From: Brachypodium distachyon
Lineage: Eukaryota > Streptophyta > Magnoliopsida > Poales > Poaceae
Reading direction: 5' to 3'
Assembly: GCF_000005505.3 (NCBI RefSeq)
Contig: NC_016133.3
Coordinates: 40,327,237-40,391,236, forward strand
DNA: 64,000 nt
The notes beneath the pieces are model-generated. The model searched no databases. It saw nothing but the letters and a program-made list of their open reading frames with translations, and had not been told where the DNA came from. Every line of letters starts with the position of its first letter. The stretch's first letter is position 1. Of the stretch, positions 56,728 through 64,000 are shown piece after piece. Position numbers and translations under genes: made by a program.

Positions 56728-59700
56728 ATGGCTTTCTTCGTCCTCGCTGCCGTCGTCCTCACGGCAGTGTGCATCCTCGCCTCGCTGGCCGTGCTGCTGT
56801 TCGCCAAGAGGTGGGACGCTGCCGGCGAGAGCCGAGGGAAGAAGCTGCCGCTTCCCCCTGGCTCCATGGGCCTGCCGTACTTGGGCGAAACCCTCCACCT
56901 CTACTCCCAGAACCCCAGCGCCTTCTTCGCCGCCAAGCAGACCAGGTAAACTTAACTCATAATTTCACACACAACTTGCAAATGCGCAAGGATATACAGA
57001 AATTAACTGAGCTTGAACTTGAACTCTCCCTCTTAATTTCTTTGCTGCAGGTATGGAGAGATCTTCAAGACGTACCTGCTGGGTTGCCCGTGCGTGATGC
57101 TGGCGAGCGCGGAGGCGGCGCGGTTCGTGCTGGTGACGCAGGCGCGGCTGTTCAAGCCGACGTACCCGCCGAGCAAGGAGCGGATGATCGGGCCGTCGGC
57201 GCTCTTCTTCCACCAGGGCGAATACCACCAGCGCCTGCGCCGGCTCGTGCAGGGCTCGCTCGGCCCGGACGCGCTCCGGGCGCTCGTGCCGGACGTCGAG
57301 GCCGCCGTCGCGTCCACGCTCGCCGCCTGGGACGGACACGTCTCCAGCACCTTCCACACCATGAAGAGGGTGAGTGCCACGTGTAGGCCGCTGTCTCTTT
57401 AGTCTTTACAGCTACGCAATGCCATATATACAATCTCTTTTTTAACTTTCCTTTTTCGTCTTCTACACCGGATGCACAGTTGTCGTTCGAGGTCGGCATC
57501 GTGACCATCTTCGGCGGGCGGCTGGACGAGCGGCACAAGGAAGGGCTGAGGAAGAACTACGCCGTCGTGGAGAAGGGCTACAACTGCTTCCCCAACCGCA
57601 TCCCCGGGTCTCTCTACTACAGGGCGCTCCAGGTAATTAACGAACGAACGCACTTCAGTTACACTATATACTGTAGCTAGCAGTAGTAAGTAGTAACAGT
57701 CTCCATATTTGTGCATGCAGGCTAGGAAGCGGCTGCGCGCGATCCTGGGCGAGATCGTGGCGGACCGGCGCCGCGCACGGGGCGGCGCCGGCGCCGGAGA
57801 AGACGCCCCGATAGGCGGCAGGGTGGACCTTCTGGGAGGCCTGATGCAGCCGGCCATGGCGCTCACGGACGACCAGATCGCCGACAACGTCATCGGCGTG
57901 CTGTTCGCGGCGCAGGACACCACGGCCAGCGCGCTCACCTGGATCCTCAAGTACCTCCGCGACTGCCCCAAGCTTCTCCAAGCCGTCAAGGTACATACTC
58001 TAGCACTGTAACGCGCGCTGGAACATTGTCGCGATCGATGGATCGACGGCGTCTGCAGCAAAGGGGAATTAATCGGTTTTGTGTTTCTCGATCATGTGGG
58101 TCGTGTCGATTTCAATTAATTTTGCGCGCAGGCGGAGCAAATGGCGACGTACGAGGCGAACGAGGGCGGGAAGCGGCCGCTGACGTGGGCGCAGACCAGG
58201 AACATGACACTAACGCATGCGGTACGTGACGCCGGCCGCTTGGCGCTATATCTTTCTCGGGAAAACACAAGTCTTTTATTTGGATTTTTGCTCCTGATAC
58301 CGGACACAACACACGCACTCGTTGTACAGTAGCAGTAGGAGTAGTAATTTTGTTCTCGTTGGCTTTCAACTTATTGCTCTTTTGTTGGCTTTGTGAATTA
58401 TAAAGGTCATAATGGAGAGCTTGAGGATGGCGAGCATCATCTCCTTCACCTTCAGAGAGGCCGTTGCCGACGTGGAGTACAAAGGTAATGCACGTGTTCA
58501 ATGTGGATTGGGCTTGAGCCTGCAGCATAGTGCTACTGACAAAAAGTTTGCTCAACTGCAGTACGCTTAGCCAGTTGTACACATGGTCCCGACAAAGCAC
58601 TCGAAAAAGTTCATCCAAAAATATCTCATATATTGGAAATAATATATAGTGCTCCAGTACGTACTCAAATAATTTCAGCTCTAAACGCGACTTCAAATTG
58701 TCCTCGAAACTATACTAGTACTAGTAATCGTTCTGATTTTCTCGGAGGGTATTAATCACTGTCTCATGTTATGTCCGCACTATACTAGTCGCACTTTGTT
58801 TAAATGTAGTTAATTTTGATTTTTAACCGCATTTTTATCGCTTCAACCGCAGATTTGTCAATAAAAGTGTGTCAAATACCATGCCAACACGAGTATATTT
58901 AACCCTTTTAAAATGCCATGAATATAAATTTGACGCACTTTAAAGCCAAATTGACCCACTTTGGAATGCGTCCGGTAGTCTATCGTGATGTAGTAAATTA
59001 AGACTAGCTAGCTATTCATAGACAAAACTGGAAGGGTATTGCGTACCATTTTGTCTATATATGTAAAAAAAAAAGTTAAACAAAAAACCCCATGCATGCA
59101 TGCCGAGTCAAATCCACCTCAGCATATGGTAATATGAAATCATGTTGCTCTCCTGCCTCTTTACATGCAAAGACTCGTGCATGCCAATGAAAGATGGAGA
59201 CATTTTTCTCTGGCCGACTCAATATATCCATCGGTGTATGAACACCGGGGCATCCCATCCAGCCGTCGCCTCCTTGTGGACGGCCCATTTTTCGCCTCAA
59301 AAATCGCCAGCGCATCCACGTCCTCACGTTCCGATTAATATCCGGGCCATGAACCGCCCAACGGGCGGTCCAGATGCATGCAGCCTTAGATGGATTCTCC
59401 CGTTCCCGGCCGGCACCGGCGGCGGCTGACCCACACGCCGTCTCAGGTGCCACAGCTGCAAAATTAAACGAGATAGAGACCGAAAGCAATGGGCGTGGAT
59501 TCCGGGGAAACATTTATGAGGTGCATACATAATAGAAGCCGCCTAATTATGTGTACTAATTTTAGTGGCAGTAGATAAATTTAATTCGCAAAGTGTAGCT
59601 CTCGATCGACAGGCTCGTAGTACTACTACCTACTGCTCGTATTTTTGTCCCTGAAAGATGCTCTGAGTGTGACTGAACCTTGTGTGTGTTTATGTGGTGT

Positions 59701-60878
59701 CCACTGCAGGTTTCCTGATTCCCAAGGGCTGGAAGGTGATGCCGCTCTTCAGGAACATCCATCACAGCCCGGAGTACTTCCAGGACCCACAGAAGTTCGA
59801 CCCTTCTAGATTCAAGGTAACAAAATGGGGGCCCTACCTGCCTGCACTAGCTGGTACACAGCTTGATAAGGACTGCATTGCAACTAAAATGGGCAGCATG
59901 AAGGAACAGGACTTTAACTACTAGGAGATCGATTAATCATTTCCAATGTTAGCACTGTACTAAAACCACAACAAGTATTTAGAAACGGAGGAAGCAAGTT
60001 CCTAACCCGCAAAATGCCGAAAGTGCCGTTAGAAAGAGTTCTGTTTCTTTGCCCATTGCTCATCACCAGCTGGCCGCCGGTCGAACACTTGTCAGACAAT
60101 TTTAGTCAAGGACGACATCGATTACCTGCACTGCCGTCTGCACAGTCATTGTTGTTGACTCTTAAGGGCAGACTGATTTAAACATTAACCTGCCAATCAC
60201 CCGGCGCCCCAGGCCAAACAGACAGGAGTACTACACGTGCGAGCCGGGACGCCCATGGTTTTGTCGGACGCAGATTATCCTAACCACAATGATTACCAAC
60301 ACACACTAGGATCACTAAGGTACAAAATCTCCGAGCATTAGCGGGCAGTGATCGAGCCGGCATCTGCTGATAGTAGCTGGTGTACTTTTAACGTGCGTTG
60401 TGCCTGATTCGATCGAGGACGCGTGTGCAGTAGTGGTTCTTTTGACTGATGAATTAATGGCAATATGTTTGGTCCGTGCTTGCAGGTGTCGCCGCGGCCA
60501 AACACGTTCCTGCCGTTCGGGAGCGGCGTGCACGCGTGCCCGGGCAACGAGCTCGCCAAGCTCGAGATGCTCGTCCTCCTGCACCGCCTTGTCACCGCCT
60601 ACAGGTACGTGTCTGTCAGCGTGCAGTGTCGCTTTTCGGCCCCGGATCACACCAAGATTTGCCATATATTCCCCCTCGTGGACCCGATATCCTTCCCTTT
60701 TTTGCGTGCTTAATGGAGTAATTTTGTTTGTGGCGATGACTGCAGGTGGGAGGTGGTCGGGTCGAGCGAGGCCGTGGAGTACAGCCCGTTCCCGGTGCCG
60801 CGGCGGGGTCTCCAGGCCAGGCTCTGGAAGCTCGACGATGCCCACAACCGCGTCGCCCAGGCGGCCTCCAGCGCCTGA
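56728..60878 (+). CDS. CYP707A: Abscisic acid 8'-hydroxylase, cytochrome P450 family CYP707A
   Basis: CYP707A enzymes hydroxylate ABA at C-8', the main step of ABA breakdown to phaseic acid, at the ER membrane. Nine exons join in frame to 495 residues: 56728-56945, 57051-57369, 57480-57632, 57721-57990, 58132-58221, 58406-58484, 59710-59816, 60486-60604, 60746-60878, all with GT-AG introns. Residues 1-26 form the membrane anchor. The Pro-rich hinge is [20 protein letters not shown]. Helix I has AAQDTT at about 293-298; the ExxR motif is ESLR at about 354-357; the PERF-like part is FDPSRF; and the heme loop [19 protein letters not shown] has the axial Cys at about 430. All are typical of CYP707A. 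Odd: MTLTHA precedes the ExxR helix, where I would expect MPLTHK, so P and K are replaced. Intron 6 (1.2 kb) and intron 7 (0.7 kb) are long and hold repeat fragments. The gene looks functional. Which CYP707A paralogue it is cannot be told here. Confidence 0.93.
58485..59709 (+). other. Long intron 6 of CYP707A
   Basis: 1,225 bp between the ExxR exon and the GFLIPKGWK exon. It contains AT-rich DNA and, at 59140-59520, a GC-richer block with frames on both strands (for example GACCGCCC / GGGCGGTC) that looks like an inserted repeat. No domain was recognised in it. Confidence 0.6.
59817..60485 (+). other. Intron 7 of CYP707A with Stowaway-like fragment
   Basis: Contains ACAAGTATTTAGAAACGGAGGAAG at about 59970-59993, a worn Stowaway end related to the fragment at 4412-4481. 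Confidence 0.55.
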
Positions 60879-62306
60879 TCACATCACAGACTTCGCTCGT
60901 TTTTTCTCGTTTTCTTCTAGTAGTAGGACAACGGTGGTCGGTGATGGCGCTGCATCCTGCTCATAGTCATGTGCTCTGGTGTGTTAGTTAACTGCTCTGT
61001 CATCGGAGATGTGTGACTGCTGGTACAACGGCATGCAGTAAGCTCGATCCATCGATCACTCGGAATAATAATAGCAACCGTTCGGTTCTCTTATATAATT
61101 TGCCTTTCTCGCATCGCATGCCTTGGTGTCATAAAGCTGCTCGTGTCATGGTCACGGCATCTGCTGCCAATCTGCCATGCGTCTAGCTTCCGACCGATAA
61201 TGGAGAAGAAGAAAAACAACGTAACTGCATATTTGCAGAATAAGATATGCAAATTACTCGTAAGTATAGTAAGGAACAAATAACGACCAAGATTTCGAAC
61301 TATTTCTCGTCTCGGCATAACAGAGTAGTAAATATGTTGTTTGGTGTATGGTGCTTGCTCTAACCCCTGGTTAGCACACAGCAAATGAATGAAACAGTGA
61401 GTGACAGGAAATTGGCATGCTTGGACTGTATCCAAAGGTGGAATCAACCATTTCCTTGGCCTGAATAGCAAAACTTGATAGATATGGGGTTCAAATTGTG
61501 AAGCATCCAGGCGAAATGAGACTAGGTCAGGTGGTTGGTTCCTTGTGGTGGAACCAGGGTGCTCGCATTTCCCTGTATTTATTCCAGAGTTTAACCGGCG
61601 TTGTGTTTTCAGTGGGAATGAAGTATCTGTCAACTACGAGGCGTCTGTGGTGACTTCGTCAATCTAAATATGATCTGCCGGCGGCATAGGGGTAGGATGT
61701 TCGTGCACTTGGGAGAAGAACCAAATTGTGAACCATCCAGGAACTTGGGAGAAGAACCAAATTGTGAGCCAAATCTAGAACGCTTTCCCGTAAGCTTTCT
61801 GCAAGAAATCGCAGAATCTCTGGGAATATCAGGCTGATCTCTTGGATCCCATAAATAATCACGCATGGTCCACACGAATCCCAATCCCTACAAAGCAAAA
61901 GCTCACATCCAAACTTGTCACCACAACTGCGTGCCACTTCGGCACCTACAGCCGCAGTGACCACTCTCGTTGGCAGTACTGATGCCACCCAGTAATAATC
62001 AACCTTATCAGCCACCAATCTGCGCAATCCCCATGCAAGACCATGATTGCCAATATGCCACGAGTCGAAACAAGAGTATGGTGGGCCAATTTGTTCAATG
62101 ACAACTATTCCATTGGACAGAACACATAGAAGATGGACAGATGACATCACAAGACTCGTAAGATAAAATAAAAAAAGCCTGCAAACATTGTATTGTTTGG
62201 TTTGCACCACGAACATTATTATGATTTCAAATAAGTTAACCATTTCCCTCACATTGGCAAACTTTTTTTTTCCGATTGTCTAAGAAGCACCGAGTATTTT
62301 TTTTTG
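60879..62306. other. 3' flank of CYP707A; possible RNase H-like relic on the minus strand
   Basis: The CYP707A 3' UTR should end by about 61100. On the minus strand, 61659-62252 is open for 197 codons. The part FDSWHIGNHGLAWGLRR ... YYWVASVLPTRVVTAAVGAE has the spacing of plant RNase H-like (RVT_3) domains, with a leading Asp-Ser and a later Glu. The end of the frame carries a duplicated HNLVLLPS segment from a short DNA repeat (about 61708-61766). This may be a decayed retroelement or gene fragment. Confidence is low. Confidence 0.3.
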
Positions 62307-62490
62307 GATATGTCTATTTCTCAGTCAACTTAAAAATAGTTATTTCTCAGTCGACGATCATAGCCATCCAATTAAGATTTTTTCATCTTTTATATTTATA
62401 CGAATCTTGCACGAATATTAGTTATTGGATGGTTGTTAGCATCGACTTAGAAATAGTTATTTTTCAGCCGCCTTAGAAATAGCAAAAGCG
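62307..62490 (+). mobile_element. MITE related to the one at 49405-49786
   Basis: TGTCTATTTCTCAGTCAACTT ... AAATAGTTATTTCTCAGTCG ... CATCGACTTAGAAATAGTTA ... TTAGAAATAGCAAAAGC matches the inverse of the 49.6-kb copy along its length. Confidence 0.65.
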
Positions 62491-63268
62491 TATTTTTTAG
62501 CTACACAGTACTCAAATCCTAGCATTTAAATCTCTGTAGATCGATCTCCACCATCTTCATCTTATCAGAGCAGATGATGTCGGATGTGCAGCATTTTCGA
62601 AAGACCGGGCTATGGTTTAAGTTGACGGTTTTAGAAGGTTCAATATTTAATAATAATATGTGGTGTCAGAGTTTAAGGTTCAGGTCGAACCATGCCCCTT
62701 TGTCCAGGATTTAAGATGGACTTCTTCTGTCTAACAGAAAATTCTCTCGAGTACTTGTTAGGTATAAAAAAAAGTTGGGCAATCTCATGTGCGAATTGTG
62801 TGAGTCTCTCTTCCTTCCTAGTGTTGCATCTTGCTCCGTGACACTGGACGGTGTAAATGGAAACTATGTGTTTAACATAAAATGGAAAGAACAGAGAAAA
62901 GGTTTCATGGTAGCACTACTACATCTGTTAGTGCTTTAACTGTCCGCGTGACATGTTTTCCCATGCATGATCTCCACTCTCGAGGCTACACAGAATCCGG
63001 CGTCTGTAGTGCAAACGGATCGAACCGCATTTCCGGGTGGATTGTCACTCGTCATGTAATCGGCCGGTGTAAAGTTAGCACTGTCTTTTTGGCGAAAACA
63101 ACCTAAGGGCACTCAGCCCACTCAGTACTCATCTTAGTTGTCAGACTGTAGATCATCGCAGGATAAAGATCACATCTTTATATTGACCTTTCTCGTGTTA
63201 TTAAATCTGTCTATCGAGATGATGAGGCTTCTATATGCCACTGCTCACTAGTACTCTTATACACTTTA
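62491..63268. other. Intergenic; no gene recognised
   Basis: AT-rich with short frames only. Nothing else was seen. Confidence 0.4.
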
Positions 63269-63559
63269 GTGGGTCTCTTCCAACATCAAATGGCTTATGG
63301 CACTAGTGACCTGCCGGGCGCATCATCTTTGCAAGATATTTCCTCGGCTGATGTACTCACGTACTCCACACAAAAGAAAGCATCTTCCGTTTCTAAAGCA
63401 CCTAATAATAGTTCTAATATGTGTCAGAATTTTCCTGCAGCTGCGATATAATTATCCAGCGAGGATGGCTGACAGAAGAGCACGGAGGATGCCCCCACGA
63501 GGAAGAACAAACGTGCTGTTGGCCGGCCAGACGGAGATGATTCAATTCCTACGTTGACA
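63269..63559 (+). pseudogene. Possible gene fragment with basic KNKRAVGRP segment
   Basis: One frame reads SSLQDISSADVLTYSTQKK ... NNSSNMCQNFPAAAI, then a stop. After two stops the same frame gives QKSTEDAPTRKNKRAVGRP-DGDD. The last part resembles an AT-hook-like basic segment (normally RGRP). It could be a decayed exon, and I do not recognise the parent gene. Confidence 0.25.
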
Positions 63560-64000
63560 ATGTCATTATTATATTATGCTTTCCGAAGAAGAAAAACAAC
63601 CATTACCATCTGACCATCTCTTCAGACAAACTCGATGGGAAGGAAAATGAAATGAGGTTCCTTTTCTAAGCTGCAGTAGTAACCACACATGAGCTGCCTG
63701 CTGAGACCCACAGCTAGCTAGCGTGCGGCCGATCGCCACGCGTACTGGATCGTACTGACCTGAAGCTCCAGTTCAGGGAGTGATCTGACGCGCCGATGGA
63801 AGGAAAGAAACATGCATGGCCAGATGCTCGATCGGATCGTATCATATATGCCAACAACCGCTGTTCTAGTTCGGTCGGTCACTGCTGTCGAGTGAGTTGG
63901 CATCCCGTCTTTTTCCTGGGGTTCAGACAAAGGTGTTGGAGTCCAGCTAGCGGGGGAGTACTTGCAGTGACGAGGCAAGCACGGCGGCAAGGTAGCTAGC
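63560..64000. other. Right edge of window; no gene recognised
   Basis: Short frames on both strands without a domain. Nothing else was seen. Confidence 0.35.

Overview
The window is nuclear DNA from a grass, most likely a Triticeae species (wheat, Aegilops, barley or a relative). The evidence is a solo LTR of the BARE-1/WIS/Angela copia group, many Stowaway-type MITEs, GC-rich single-exon genes in AT-rich intergenic DNA, and plant-type introns with GT-AG borders. I see no rRNA, tRNA, CRISPR or bacterial-type operon structure. The species and chromosome are inferred, not proven.

Genes, left to right: (1) the 5' part of a COPII coat gene SEC23 on the minus strand (three coding exons, continuing off the left edge); (2) a DPH4/DNAJC24-type J-domain gene with a CSL zinc finger on the minus strand; (3) a short BKI1/MAKR-like receptor-kinase inhibitor on the plus strand; (4) a short plant-specific protein of unknown function on the minus strand; (5) a group X ERF transcription factor on the minus strand; (6) a complete nine-exon CYP707A cytochrome P450, the ABA 8'-hydroxylase, on the plus strand. 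They are independent transcription units, although BKI1-like (brassinosteroid signalling), ERF and CYP707A (ABA breakdown) all belong to hormone or stress biology.

The rest is mostly transposable elements, several nested. A LINE spans about 15.07-24.88 kb and is bracketed by a 13-bp target duplication. Its reverse-transcriptase core has been replaced by about 3.4 kb of foreign DNA. A 4.3-kb element with terminal inverted repeats sits inside a Stowaway MITE (26.0-30.3 kb). A 5'-truncated LINE with a 15-bp target duplication sits inside a Harbinger-like element (37.4-39.9 kb). There is a MULE-type element with ~125-bp inverted termini (43.5-44.3 kb), a MULE-MITE inside another MITE (49.4-49.8 kb), a solo copia LTR (53.3-55.0 kb), and a 240-bp MULE-MITE with a perfect 9-bp duplication just upstream of the CYP707A promoter.

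The most unusual feature is inside the foreign DNA of the first LINE. Five exact 80-bp repeats (alternating A/B types) lie upstream of a TATA box. About 290 bp downstream of that box are nine 39-nt hairpin units, at 22476-23076. The hairpins alternate between two stem sequences that differ by paired, compensatory changes, and most loops carry a GGCGCC-like self-complementary core. This looks like the promoter and structured leader of an LTR-type retroelement whose ends I could not define.
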